Under the pieces are notes generated by a model, which saw only the letters and a program-made list of their open reading frames with translations, did not search any database and was not told the origin of the DNA. A stretch of DNA of 64,000 nucleotides, from the NCBI RefSeq assembly GCF_000969765.1, contig NZ_CP011096.1:434001-498000 (forward strand). The letters are read 5' to 3'. This document shows positions 32,275 through 43,341 of the stretch, one piece after another; within the stretch, counting starts at the first letter, position 1; each line of letters begins with the position of its first letter. Both the position numbers and the translations under genes were made by a program. The DNA is from Mycoplasmopsis synoviae ATCC 25204. Lineage in GTDB: Bacteria; Bacillota_I; Bacilli_A; Mycoplasmatales; Metamycoplasmataceae.

Positions 32275-33217
32275 AAAAATAAAATTAAATTCTAAGTCAC
32301 TAATTGGTTTTTTATATTTAATCCCACTACTTGTAATGATAATTCTATTTAACATAGTTCCACTAATTCAATCAATAGAGGCATCATTTACAATTAGGCC
32401 ATATTCAAATAATTTTTTAATAACTCAAAGAAGCTTAAATAATTACAAAGAAGTATTAAATGATTCTTATTTTTGAGAAGCTATAAAAAATAGCACAGCA
32501 ATTTTATTTATAGCAACTTTTATTTCATTTATTATCGCTTTTGTTTTAGCTTACGTTATTGAAAGCTTAATATTAAAGTCAAGTAAAAATATTTTTCTAA
32601 CTTTAATTTATTCACAGTTTTTTTTATCATCATTTGCAATTGGATTTTCGTTTTTAGTTTTATTTGGTGAAAAAAATATTTTCTTTAGAATACTTAATTT
32701 AAATGATTTAAATTTTAGATTTGGAAAAATAAATATTATTTGATATTACATTTTGTTTCAAATCTGAAGATCACTTCCATTTAATACTATTTTATTTGCA
32801 GCAGCAATCAATAAAGCAAATCGAAAATATTACAAATTAATAAAATTAGACAATTTAAGTTTTTTTAATAAAGTAAAAGACATTTATTTTGTTGAACTTA
32901 AAAATACAATATTTGTAATAATGCTAACTAATTTTGTTTTTGCATTTCTACTATATCCAGGCGCTATATTAGATACTAACTTTGATTTAAAACTATATCA
33001 TGGGCATACTGTTGCTAGTTATATATTAGAAAGATTAGGAATACCAAGAGCTGTGCAAATAAATCAAGGGCAAATTTATTCAAGTTCTATTTTGGTTTTA
33101 ATTTATATATTTTTCTTAGCAATAGTTTGAAATTTATTAAGACCAAAATTTATCAAAAAGCTTTATTTAATTTTTAAAAAAGTATTTGGAGTTTTTTATG
33201 CTAAAAAAAATATCTAA
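32264..33217 (+). CDS. ABC transporter permease (sugar type, MalF-like)
   Basis: 317-residue inner permease with about six transmembrane helices (for example FLYLIPLLVMIILFNIVPLI). The EAA-like loop is divergent: FAAAINKANRKYYKLIKLDN. The start is TTG at 32264, preceded by AAAGGAG three bases away; no ATG precedes the first helix. Overlaps the ATPase gene by 11 nt and the second permease by 20 nt. Multiple UGA Trp codons. Confidence 0.85.
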
Positions 33218-34007
33218 AGAATTTTTAAAAATTAACTTCATAATTTTGCTTTGCATAATTATTTTATTTCCACTATATTATTTACTTGTTTTAGCTTTTA
33301 CAAAAAGCTCTGATATAGATACTGGAGTTATTAATTTTTGATTTAATAATACTTCAAACGAAGCTTTTAAAATGGTGCTAAATAATAATTTTATTAAAGC
33401 ATTAGCGGTAACTTTTGCAAGTATATTTACTTTAATTATTATTAGAATTTTAATCTATTCGCTAGCCATTGCTGGAATGTTAAAAATTAATAATAAAAAA
33501 ATAAATAGCATTTTAATTTACTTTTTTATCTTTATTAGTTTTGTGCCTGAATATGTTTTATATTTTCAAAATAAATTAAATTTAAACAATTGAAATTTAT
33601 CTTCAGCTAGAACATTTTCACTAATTACTAATTCTATATTTTCATTTTTTATTTTTACATATAGTTTTAAAATTGCTTATAAAACTTTTCAAGAAAAAAA
33701 TAAAATTATTATGGTGGATAATTTAAAATGATACGAAAAAATATTTTATGTTTATTTTTCAGAATTAAAATTATCTTATCTACTTTTAATAATATTTACA
33801 ACTACTTCAGTTTGAAACGATTTTCTTTGACCTAGATTTTTATTAAACAATACAAACACACTAACTATTTCAATTTGATTTAGTTTTCCCAAAACTCAAT
33901 TTGCACCTCTTGCAAATGTCTTTGCAGCCGGAAGCGTAATTGCAATTTCAATTCCTCTTGGAATTTACCTAGTATTTTCAAAATTTATAAACAAAACAAT
34001 TACTTAA
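33198..34007 (+). CDS. ABC transporter permease (sugar type, MalG-like)
   Basis: 269-residue permease with about six membrane helices. It begins with a basic segment and helix FIILLCIIILFPLYYLLVLA, typical of MalG-type proteins (PLYxxLxxSF), and ends IPLGIYLVFSKF. The EAA loop is not well conserved (KIIMVDNLKWYEKIF is the likely remnant). Coupled to the upstream permease by a 20-nt overlap. Confidence 0.82.
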
Positions 34008-34017
34008 GAAACACATC

Positions 34018-35916
34018 ATGAAAAAACTTAAATTTTTATTTTTATCTGGAAGCGCAATTTTATCAGCTGCTCCGCTAGCAGTATCATGTGGAGCTGATGA
34101 AGTAAAACCAGCAGATAAACAAATTATTTTTGCAACCGCACAAGGTGATACATGACCTTTAATGGTTGCATTAAAACCAATGATTGAATATTACAATAGA
34201 ACATTTTTTGAAGATCCAGATTTTATTCCGGTATCTCTTCATACTCAAACTCAAACTCAAACTTATTCAGAGCTTAGATTAATCACCGATACTATTACTA
34301 ATATCGATGCTAATTCAGAAAATATTCCAAATATTATTCTTTCAAATCAAACTGGAGCTTATCTTATGAAATCAAGAGGTAAACTTCTTGATTTAAAAGA
34401 AAATGGACTTAACATTAGATTTAGCCAAAAAATTCAAGATAGTCATAGCATTTTAGCTGGACAAAGTTTAGATACAAAGCAATTATTTAACGTGCCTTTC
34501 GATATCGCAGATACTGATTCAGTTGTATTTAATTTAGATATAATGAATAAACTTTTTGAGTTAATTAAAAGTAATGGTGGAAAGGTTGATGATTTTGATT
34601 TAGTTCAAAAAGCTAAAGCAGCTTCAGAAACTGGAAGTGATATTCCTAAAAGATCACCATTTTACGCTCTTAAAGCTAAATCAAGTTCGGCCTTTGATGG
34701 ATATCACGTAACTGAAGATACTTTTAAAACTTTTAAAGGTATTAGAGACTTTGCTAAAAAAGTTTATGACGCAACAGATTTTGATCAAGAAAAAACTGGC
34801 GAATTAAAACTATCTGCTAATGTTTTATCAATTGACTATCAAGAAGATGTATTTAGAAAAGAACTTCAATCACTAACTAAAGATAGTCAAAGACTATGAA
34901 ATTTAGAAACTACATCTGACGCTAATCAACCTACAAAAATTAATTTTGAAAACTTGAAAAATTCTGAAAGTGAAGCTTCAAAAACTTTTGTTAAATTATG
35001 AAATGAATGAAAAGCCGCTTTAGCTGAAAGAAAAGTTAAAGAAGGTGGAACTAACGACATAAGGTTTCAAAGTATTCAATTTAAGAAAAATGAAAATGCA
35101 GATTGAGGAAGCTATGACATTAGAAAATATAGTTCTGCAATTTCATATGCAGCTTCTGTAGGTTCTAATGCAACACAACAATCATATTTATCAGTTGCAC
35201 AGTTTTTATCAGGAGTTCAAGAACCCGAAGAAACAGAAGAATATAAAAGCTGAGCATCTCATGATGATGTTTTCATGAAATCACAACTTCTTTTAGCAAA
35301 AGAAAATGCCAATAAAGCATATTGAGAAGGTGGATCAAGTATTGTTGCAATTCAAAGTAGCGATGAAGATTTAAATAAAGGTACATCTAAGTTTTTAAAC
35401 TGACTTTATACAGGAACCGTTATTGGAAGAAAAACTTTTGAAGAAGATGAAGAGGTTCCTAACTGAATGAAAATTGCAGAGCTTTCAGGATATATTCTTC
35501 CATCGGAAAGTGCTGTAACTCAAGAAAATTTAGATAAAATGATAGCTTCTAGAGACCAGCTAATATCTGACTGAAGAAAACAACTTAAAGCATTCAAAGA
35601 AAGAATAGCCTCTGGTGAAAGTTTTATTTCTGGGAAACGTGAATCAATTAAACTAAGTATTGATGAAAAATTAATTAAAGCAAATAGATTAAATTCAGCA
35701 ATAGTAACTCTTGAATCGTTATTAAAATATACAAATAATGACGATGTAAAAGAAGCAAATAATGTTGGTGACTATAATACTGCTGTGCTAGTGGATATTC
35801 TAAAAGATGATCTACTTAATCTTAATACCCCAACAAAAGAAAGTAATGTTTTTGAATCAAGCACAACCGGTGAGGAACAACTTACTAAATTCCAAAGACT
35901 AGTTAGAAAACTTTAA
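34018..35916 (+). CDS. P80-like substrate-binding lipoprotein
   Basis: 632-residue surface lipoprotein: signal sequence MKKLKFLFLSGSAILSAAPL, lipobox AVSC with Cys 24, then a large two-lobed body. Its place directly after ATPase and two permeases, ten bases from the last stop, makes it the solute-binding component. Mycoplasmas carry P80-family lipoproteins in this very position. Ten or so UGA Trp codons. The ligand is unknown; the transporter type points to a sugar, oligosaccharide or glycerol derivative. A short TQTQTQT repeat occurs near residue 78. Confidence 0.8.
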
Positions 35917-35924
35917 AATAGGCG

Positions 35925-35957
35925 ATTAAAAAAACAGAAATTTTCTGTTTTTTTAAT
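35925..35957. terminator. Bidirectional terminator between P80-like gene and era
   Basis: ATTAAAAAAACAGAAA followed by its exact complement TTTCTGTTTTTTTAAT, giving A/T runs on both strands. The era stop codon lies inside the right arm, so one hairpin ends both converging genes. Confidence 0.8.
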
Positions 35958-36840
35958 ATCCAATTTTTTTAAGAATTTTAGGATCTTTTTGTCAATTTTT
36001 GCTTACTTTAACTTTTAAAAATAAATTAACTCTTTTTTCAAATTGGCTTGAAATTTTATTTCTGGCAAGCTGACCGATTTCTTTAATCATTGAAGCGTTT
36101 TTACCAATAAGCATTCCTTTTTGTGAATCTTTGGTAACGTAGATAATTCCTTCAACTAAAAGAAAGTTTTCATCTTCTTCAAAGTTTTCAATTTCAACAT
36201 AAATAGAATGTGGAAGTTCATCGCTTAAATTATTAATTGCGCATTCTCTAATTATTTCTTTTGTTATAAATAAAACGCTTTTATCAGTTACATCATCTTC
36301 AGCGTATTGAAAATCTCCTGGATATGAATATTTTTCAATAAGCTGAACAAGCGAGTCAATGCTTTCTTCGTTTTCAATTGATGTAGCAACAATTTCTTTA
36401 AAATCATGTTCCTTTAAACTATTGACTTTATCTTTAAGTAATTGTGGCCTTGAATTGACTTTATCTAACTTGGTAATTACAGCAACTTTGTTTTTAACAT
36501 TTTTTAGTTTTTCTAAAATAAATAAATCACCTTTTAAAACTTCTTCATCAGCTGGCGATAAAAATAAAACTAAATCAACGCTTGAAAATGTATCAAAGGC
36601 TTCTTTATTTAAATGTTCACCAAATAAACTCTTTGGTTTATGAATTCCTGGAGTATCGATGAAAATTATTTGCAAATTACCTTCAGTATATACACCGGTA
36701 ATTTGATTTCTTGTAGTTTGAGCTACTGGAGTTACAATTGAAAGGTTATATCCTAATATAGTATTTAGTAGGGAACTTTTTCCTACATTTGGACGCCCAA
36801 CAATAGTTACAAAACAGATTTTATTTTGATTTGATGTCAT
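35953..36840 (-). CDS. era: GTPase Era
   Basis: Essential GTPase in 30S subunit maturation. 295 residues: [10 protein letters not shown] (G1), TTR, DTPG and TKLD (G2-G4), then a KH domain (FLLVEGIIYVTKDSQKGMLIG, MIKEIGQLAR). A UGA is Trp near the end; the true C-terminus is NWQKDPKILKKIGY, the expected Era ending. Start overlaps the end of cdd by 20 nt. Confidence 0.96.
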
Positions 36841-37231
36841 CTCTTCTCACTGGGTGTTTTAAAATTTCTGATAATGTTTCAAGTCTGTAATCTCCATTTT
36901 GAGAGTATTGATAAATTTTAGCATCATCATGCATAAATTCACTCATAACCTGACGGCAAAGACCACATGGAGAAATATAGTTATCACTTGATGATAATAT
37001 ATGTATTTCTTTAAATGTGCCAGGTTTTGATCCTCTTAAAACTGAAGCGCTTAGTGCTAAAGTTTCAGCGCAAACTGTACATGGAAATGAAGCGTTTTCA
37101 ACGTTTACGCCTTCGTATTCATTATCATTATTATCAACTGCAATTGCTGAAACTTGAAACTTTGAATATGGTGAATAAGATTTTTTAAGTAATTCTTGAA
37201 GTTTATTAAAAAATGTTTTTTCTTTAGTCAT
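36821..37231 (-). CDS. cdd: Cytidine deaminase
   Basis: Deaminates cytidine and deoxycytidine to uridine forms in salvage. 136 residues, the size of the homotetrameric bacterial enzyme. Zinc site: TVCAETLAL (Cys ligand and catalytic Glu) and PCGLCRQ (two Cys ligands); VENASFPCT is the substrate loop. Overlaps ybeY upstream by 8 nt and era downstream by 20 nt; the ybeY-cdd-era order is widespread in Firmicutes. Confidence 0.95.
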   Translation of the reverse strand: MTKEKTFFNKLQELLKKSYSPYSKFQVSAIAVDNNDNEYEGVNVENASFPCTVCAETLALSASVLRGSKPGTFKEIHILSSSDNYISPCGLCRQVMSEFMHDDAKIYQYSQNGDYRLETLSEILKHPVRRDDIKSK

Positions 37232-37691
37232 TTCTTGTAATTTTTAGTGGATTAAAAATTGAATCAACAATAAAATCCATTTCCTTTTTTTCTTTTTCGG
37301 ATTGGTGATCATATCCATATAAATGAACCAGTCCATGTGTAAACAGGTATAAAAATTCCCTCTTAATAGAGTGGTTAAAAATTATAGCTTGTTTTTTAAT
37401 TTTATTATTACAAATAACTAATTCACCTAAATTTAAAAAAGGCATTTTGTCATATAAATCAAAATCATCATAACCAAAAGATAAAATGTCAGTGGTTTTA
37501 TCTTTTTGGCGATATTCAAAATTTAATTTTCTACTAGTATAACTAGAAACAATGCTAACATCTAAAATTATTTGTTTGTTAATTTTAAAATACTTTGCAA
37601 AGTTATTTAATATTTCATGCATTTCTTTTTCAAAATAAATAACATCATTTTTATATGTTGAAATATTAATTAAATTAGTATTTTTTACCAT
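37224..37691 (-). CDS. ybeY: Endoribonuclease YbeY
   Basis: Metal-dependent endoribonuclease of rRNA maturation. 155 residues with FTHGLVHLYGYDH, the conserved HGxLHLxGYDH zinc motif, and TTDILSFGYDDFD (TDVLSFP-like). First gene of the ybeY-cdd-era unit. Confidence 0.95.
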   Translation of the reverse strand: MVKNTNLINISTYKNDVIYFEKEMHEILNNFAKYFKINKQIILDVSIVSSYTSRKLNFEYRQKDKTTDILSFGYDDFDLYDKMPFLNLGELVICNNKIKKQAIIFNHSIKREFLYLFTHGLVHLYGYDHQSEKEKKEMDFIVDSIFNPLKITRND

Positions 37692-37710
37692 TAATTTAAT
37701 TATATTATTT

Positions 37711-38124
37711 TTAAATTTTTAAAATATATTTTCAAAGAACTTTTTCTTCAAAAAACATTGAAATATTTAATAAATTTATGTTTTTTGATTTTAGCTCGCT
37801 AGCTATTCTAGCGTCTTTAATATAAATCTTGCTATCTAAAATTTTTTCTATTTTGGTTTCAAATTGAAAAACTTCTTCATTGCTTAAATAACTAAATTTT
37901 ATATATTGATTTGGCTGCAATTTTTCACTAGAAAAATTAGAAATATAAATTTCATCGTTATCAAAATTAATTAATGCTGGTTTATAAAAATCAATTCTTA
38001 CAAATGAAATAAAAAACAGAAAAATTGCAAATAAAAATATCGAAACAAAAACTGTAAAAAATAGTGATTTACTATCTAAGATTAATTGCTTGTAAATTGT
38101 AAACCTCACTATTCTCAAAGACAT
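37711..38124 (-). CDS. Small membrane protein, possible HlyD-like partner of the C39 exporter
   Basis: 137-residue protein with one N-terminal helix (FFTVFVSIFLFAIFLFFISF) and an outside domain predicted to be mostly beta. YISNFSSEKLQPNQYIKFSY followed by KIEKILDSKIYI resembles the beta-barrel part of HlyD membrane-fusion proteins (a strand, then pGQxVxF), but without their long coiled coil. It overlaps the exporter gene by 53 nt and ends, through one UGA Trp, at TAA 37711. The role as exporter accessory is inferred from position and topology only. The start at 38124 lacks a strong ribosome-binding site; a later non-ATG start is possible. Confidence 0.55.
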
Positions 38125-40078
38125 ATCTTTGACTATGACTTATTTCAATAAACATAGTTTCTACAAAATATTTCTTAATTACAATTTTGAATTTTTCAAA
38201 GATTTCAAGATAAACATTTTCGAAAGCTTCATCAAAGATAATAACGTCATATTTACTTGTAAAAATTTTAAAAAGTTTTATAACTTGAAGTTCACCAGTT
38301 GATAGCGAAGTTAAATTTTTAGAAAGCAAGTTTGAAAAACCTTTTTCTAAATTTAAAATTTTTAAAATATTAAAATAAGATTCCTCGTTAATGTCTAAAT
38401 AATCTAAAACAGGTATATTTACTGGATGTTTGTCAAAACCTAAATATAAAATTTTAGATTTTAAATCATAGTCATCAAATAAATTTACAACGCTATCGTT
38501 TATTAAAATTTCACCGTTATCAATTTTATTTTTACCTGCAATAATGCTGCAAAGCGTAGTTTTACCAGATCCGTTATTACCTTGCAAAATAATATTTTTA
38601 TCAATTATCAGTCTATCTATATTTAGATCATATCTTTTGTTGTTTGTAAATTTGAAATCAATATAACTAAGCTGAATTTTTTGTATTTTTGAAATATTAG
38701 ATTTTGCAGTTTTTTCTTCTAAATTTAAATCAAAAAAATTTAAAATATTTTTCTGTTTTTTATAACTTACATATTGGTGCGTTAATGGAAGTATTGATTT
38801 AATAGGATTAGTAAATAAACTAGCTCCGGTTATAAAAAAGATTAAATTAATTAAAGTTAATTTTGAGTTTCAAATTTCAATGCTTCCAAAAATTAAAATC
38901 AGTATCGGAGCTAGTATTTCTGAAAAATTTAAAAAGCTTTCAAATAAAGAATTTTTAACTTCATAATCTAAAACTTTTTTATGTAAATTAAAGTGTTTTA
39001 GATTTCAATTTGAATAAATTTGTTTTTCTATTTTTGGATGATATATATTTTTAATTGAATTAAAATAATTAGAAAAATTTCTAGCATCATCAAATGATAA
39101 ATTATAAATTTGAACATAATTATTTTCGTTATATCTTTTATTTAAAAAGTTAATTACAAAAACAATAAAAGAATAACTAAGCAAAATAATTAAAAGCATT
39201 AAATTTATATTTCAAAGTAATATAAATGAAAATAATAGTGTTATTAAATTAACAACAACTTCAGAAGTAAAACTCATTTTAAATTTAATAATTTCATCAA
39301 ATGCATTAAGTCTGGTTTGCATTTCATTTTCATTTATTAAATTTATCTTTTTAAAGTTTTTACTTTTTAAATTATTTATAAAAAGCGATTTAATTTCACA
39401 AATTGTTGAAGTTATTTTTTTATTAATTATTAAGTTTGCAGAATACTTAAAAATTATTTTAATCAATACTATTCAAGCTATTACGATAAAGCTTAAAAAT
39501 AATTCTTTTTTTAGAAAATTAGGAATGATTTGATCGAAGACAAATTTATTAAAAAACGGCAGCATAAAAGTTAGAAAAACTTCAAGCAGTAAAAAAATAA
39601 AATAAATGATTTTATATAAAAATAAGTTTTTAAAATTTAAATCAAATTTTTTAATTTTATTTTCTTTAACTTCGTTTTTTAATTTTGAAAAGTAAATAAT
39701 CTTTTCACTGAATTTACTATAAAAATCAAATTCATTTAATTTTTGTTTTCCATAAAGCGGATCATATATGTAGTATTTATCGTTTTTAATTTTTTCTAAA
39801 ACAACCATGTGGTATTCATTATTTTCTTTAAAAATAATCCCTAAAGGAAACAAATTTTTTTCAAGTCTTAATAGCTCGGTTTTATTGCAATTAAATGCAT
39901 CAAAATTTAAATTAAAATTAGTTGCAATATTATGAAGATCGGTTAATTTAATTCCACTATCAGAATAAATTGCATTAATTTTTAAATCATTTATATTAAC
40001 ATTGTGGCTATAAAAATGATTGTAAAAATACTTTAATACATAAAGCGAACAATCTCTAGAATCAAATTGTTTTTCCAT
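38072..40078 (-). CDS. Peptidase-C39 ABC exporter (bacteriocin/double-glycine type)
   Basis: 668-residue protein, one frame once UGA codons are read as Trp. Residues 1-140 are a C39 cysteine protease: QFDSRDCSLYVLKYF (Gln4, Cys10), EYHMVVLEKI (His) and YYIYDP (Asp). Then about six membrane helices, then an ABC ATPase: Walker A GNNGSGKTT, signature LSTGELQ, Walker B YDVIIFDEA, H-loop SHSQRY. Such proteins cut double-glycine leaders and export the peptide. No leader peptide gene was found nearby. Start is ATG at 40078, preceded directly by TTG; no good ribosome-binding site. ATPase half is diverged from the usual LSGGQ. Confidence 0.88.
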
Positions 40079-40160
40079 CAAATATAAAAGTAAAAATTGA
40101 AAAAATAAAACAAAATTAGTAAAAATGCATATTTTTTCCTAGTTTTTATGATCAAAGTAA

Positions 40161-40166
40161 TATAAT
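40161..40166 (+). promoter_or_regulatory. -10 box for rpiB
   Basis: TATAAT (TAATATAAT) ends eight bases before the rpiB ATG; no Shine-Dalgarno sequence. Divergent from the exporter gene, so a promoter must lie here. Suggests a leaderless or nearly leaderless mRNA. Confidence 0.55.
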
Positions 40167-40174
40167 TTAATACT

Positions 40175-40618
40175 ATGAATAAAGTAATACCATTAGCTTC
40201 AGATCACGCAGGATTTGAATTAAAAGAAAGACTTGAAAAACACTTTCAAGCATTAGGTTATAAAATAGTAGATTTAGGTGCTAAATCAAATCTGGATTCA
40301 GATAATAACTACGCATTAGCTGGTCACGATTTAGCACATTACATGCTTGAAAATAAATGCGAGTTTGGAATAGGAATCTGCGGAACTGGACTTGGGATTT
40401 CTTATGCATTAAACCGTCATAATCATATTAGAGCTGCGAGAGTTACATCAAACGAAGACGCGCATCTAGCTAAGCTTCACAATGACGCTAATGTTTTAGT
40501 TTTTGGTGCTCGTCAAGTGAGTTTTGATCAGGCCAAAGAAATGATTGAAAATTATATAAATACCACCTTTGAAGGTGGCAGACATCTTAAAAGAATAAAC
40601 GATATAGATAGGACTTAA
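40175..40618 (+). CDS. rpiB: Ribose-5-phosphate isomerase B
   Basis: Interconverts ribose 5-phosphate and ribulose 5-phosphate, feeding PRPP synthesis. 147 residues: PLASDHAGFELKE, YALAGHDLAHYM, GIGICGTGLGISYALNR (catalytic Cys and anion loop) and RAARVTSNEDAHLAKLHND match RpiB/LacAB. Start at 40175 without Shine-Dalgarno sequence. cls starts two bases after its stop. Confidence 0.93.
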   Translation: MNKVIPLASDHAGFELKERLEKHFQALGYKIVDLGAKSNLDSDNNYALAGHDLAHYMLENKCEFGIGICGTGLGISYALNRHNHIRAARVTSNEDAHLAKLHNDANVLVFGARQVSFDQAKEMIENYINTTFEGGRHLKRINDIDRT

Positions 40619-40620
40619 TA

Positions 40621-42135
40621 GTGCGTAAACTTTTTTCAAAATTTAATTTTAGAAAAATACTTATATTCGTTTTATGAATTTCAGGAACGATTGCTATTTT
40701 TGCTGGAGTTTCATTTGCCATCACAAGAGTAAATCAAAACTACGTTTATTTTTTTATTATCTTTTTATATTTAATTAACTTAATTTTTGTAATTATTATG
40801 ATTAATTCCAAAAGTTATAGCGACTCAAAATTTAGCTGGATTTTATTTATTTTAATTCTTCCGATTTTTGGTCATATTTTTTATCTAATTTTTGGGCTTA
40901 AATCAAAAAGCAATCGCTTTCAATATTTAGAAAGCATTGACAAATACGAGGTTAATTCATATTTAGATAAAGCAACGCTAAACGTTAAAAAAACATCTGA
41001 CTATGAATTTTATAAACTTGAAAACTTTTTCAAAACAAAAATGCTAAGTTGCGATTTTGAATTTTTAGACACTGGTAATAAATTTTTTGAAAATTTATTT
41101 AAAGAACTCAAAAAAGCTAAAAAATCAATTAGCATAATTACTTTTATAATTAAGCCTGGAGTTTTTGCTGATAAATTTATAGAAATTTTAAAAGAAAAAG
41201 CTCAACAAGGAATTAAAGTTCAATGACTAATAGATGACTATGGTTCGATTTTATATAAAAGAAAAAAAATAAATGACCTAAGAAAAGTTGGAGTAGAAAT
41301 TTATTTTATAAATAAAATCTACTGGCCAGTTATTTGAAAAAAAACCTTTATTAGAAACCATTCAAAATTTATAATCATCGATTCAAAAATGGTATTTAAC
41401 GGAGGAAGCAACATCTCTGATGAATACGCTGGATTTTCAAAAAGATTTGGTAATTTAATCGATTTAAATTACAAAATTTCAGGTCCTTATGTTAATAATT
41501 ACATATTAAACTTTGCCAAGCTTTGAAAATTTAGCTCAAATACCGATATCGATATTAAAGAATTTTTATTTAAAGATGATTCTGAAAAAAAATATAAAAA
41601 TTTAGCGCTGTTTTGTTCTGAAAATCCATTTTCGCCAGAATCTAAAAGTGAAATTTATTGAACAAAGCTAATGCAAATGGCTAAATATAATATTAAAATT
41701 GCAACTCCATATTTTTCAGTTACAAAAACTTTATTTAACCAAATAGTATTGACACTAAAATCTGGAATTGATGTTGAAATTTATATTCCAGGATTGCCCG
41801 ATAAAAAAATTCCATACGAAGTTAGTCTTAACGAGCTTTTCAAACTAAAAGAATACGGGCTAAAAATTTATATTTATTCAGATCATTTTGTGCATACCAA
41901 AATGGGGCTAATAGATCATAAATACGCATGAAGTGGAAGTAATAACTGAGATATTCGTAGCATGCATATGCAATTTGAAACCATGGAAATATTTTCAGGG
42001 CTAGATACTAAATTCATCGAAAATCTCTTTGAGCAATATAAATCTAAATCAAGACTGCTTGATTCACAGGAATATTTAAAGAAAACAAATCCAATAAAAA
42101 CATTTGTTTTAAATTGAATAAAGCCCCTAATTTAA
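40621..42135 (+). CDS. cls: Cardiolipin synthase (phospholipase D family)
   Basis: Makes cardiolipin from phosphatidylglycerol in the membrane. 504 residues: two N-terminal membrane helices, the FILILPIFGHIFYLIFG segment, then two HKD motifs, HSKFIIID...FNGGSN and HTKMGLID...WSGSNN. The start is GTG at 40621 with AGGA nine bases upstream; an ATG at 40798 would cut off the first helices. About eight UGA Trp codons. Coupled closely to rpiB by spacing, though with no functional tie. Confidence 0.93.
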
Positions 42136-42156
42136 GAGCTTTAAAACAAACTATGA

Positions 42157-42162
42157 TATAAT
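42157..42162 (+). promoter_or_regulatory. Extended -10 promoter of ptsH
   Basis: TGATATAAT, an extended -10 (TGnTATAAT), 30 bp before the ptsH start, followed by AAAGGA as ribosome-binding site. One of the clearest promoters of the window. Confidence 0.7.
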
Positions 42163-42191
42163 TATTAAACGCTAAATAGCAAAGGAAATAA

Positions 42192-42455
42192 ATGGTAACA
42201 AAAGAATTTAAAATTACTGATCCTATTGGATTACATGCAAGACCAGCAACATTAATTGTTTCAACAGCAAATAGATTTAAATCTGAAGCTTCACTACATT
42301 TTAATGGTAAAAAAGCTAATTTAAAATCAATTATGAACGTTATGGCTCTAGGTGTTAGAACCAACGATCATATTACCTTAGAATTCAGTGGTGATGATGA
42401 AGCTCAAGCTTTAGAAGCCGTTGAAAAAGTTATGTTAGATAATAAACTTGTTTAA
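42192..42455 (+). CDS. ptsH: Phosphocarrier protein HPr
   Basis: Phosphotransfer protein of the PEP-dependent sugar phosphotransferase system. 87 residues: GLHARPAT with His15, the phosphorylation site for Enzyme I, and NLKSIMNVMAL with Ser46, the HPr kinase regulatory site. Monocistronic, with its own promoter and a strong terminator. Confidence 0.97.
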   Translation: MVTKEFKITDPIGLHARPATLIVSTANRFKSEASLHFNGKKANLKSIMNVMALGVRTNDHITLEFSGDDEAQALEAVEKVMLDNKLV

Positions 42456-42458
42456 TTA

Positions 42459-43307
42459 TTAAACACTTTCAAAGTCGATGTTCTCATCGACTTTTTTTTG
42501 CGCTTTTCAGCGGTTAAATAGTTCTTTTCACTGCTCACGATTTTCGCAAAGCAGGTAATCGATTTGATCTTTATCTATTAATGGCTTAAACTGCGGGCTT
42601 ACTTTAGTATTGGTATATTGGTTGTATCAGTTTTTAACAAAATCGATATTTTCTACTATTTCGGATTTGTTGAGCGCACTAGCGTCATAAACCTTAAAAG
42701 TGCTATTGCTAATTTCTGCATTTTCTGGATTTAAATAATCACTATCGTTTAAAAATAAAGTTAAAAACTTAATCCGAGTATAACCCATTAAATGCGCGTA
42801 AAGCTGTGCTTGTTTTAAATACGCTTTTGGAATTTCTTTATCTCATTCGCTTCTTTTTTTAGCATTAGCGGTTTTAATTTCCAAAATCATTTTTAAATTA
42901 TTAATAGCACCATCGGGAACTCCGCCAATTACATCTATTCCTGAAAAATAATCATAGTTATATTCAGCAGCGTCATAGTGATTAACTTCTAGCTCTGGAT
43001 TTTTTTTATGAACTAAGTTTTTAAAAAATTCAAAAATTTTAGGTTCTAGCGCAACCCCGGCATCGATATATTTAGTTTGCAGAATAGGCATTTTTAGCCT
43101 TGCAATATGACAATACGCGCTAAAAGATGATTTAAATGAATCAACTTCTAAAACATCACCTATACTAGAACCTCCTATTTTTTTAAAAGAGGTTCATTTA
43201 TTTGAAAAATTGCTTAATTTCTCATAATAGCTATCACTTAAAACTACGATTTTATTTTCCAAATCGACAGTGTAATCTTGTTTGTTATAAATTTTTCTTT
43301 GGGCCAT
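42459..43307 (-). CDS. YqaJ-like PD-(D/E)XK nuclease
   Basis: 282-residue protein of the lambda-exonuclease/YqaJ type. Core motifs in order: FKKIGGSSIGDVLEVDSFKS, GVALEPKIFEFF, GVPDGAINN (catalytic Asp), MILEIKTA (ExK) and YLKQAQLYAHLMGY (QxxxY helix). Similar proteins are common in mycoplasmas as putative nucleases; the DNA substrate and role are unknown. Starts ATG at 43307 with TTAGGAAA upstream. The end encodes the ptsH terminator on the other strand. Several UGA Trp. Last gene of the thyA-dfrA-dcd unit by orientation. Confidence 0.82.
42471..42499 (+). terminator. ptsH terminator inside the convergent nuclease gene
   Basis: AAAGTCGATG-TTCT-CATCGACTTT plus further T: a 10-bp perfect stem. 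It lies within the last codons of the opposite-strand nuclease gene. Confidence 0.88.
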
Positions 43308-43341
43308 TTTTATTTCCTAATAATAAAATAAAAAAATGAAT

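Noticed and set aside
38072-40081. Apparent fragmentation of the C39 exporter into four pieces
   Set aside because: All pieces are in one frame and are joined by TGA codons, which are Trp here; not frameshifts or pseudogenes.
40076-40081. TTG at 40081 as exporter start
   Set aside because: It directly precedes ATG at 40078, which gives the standard distance to the catalytic Cys.
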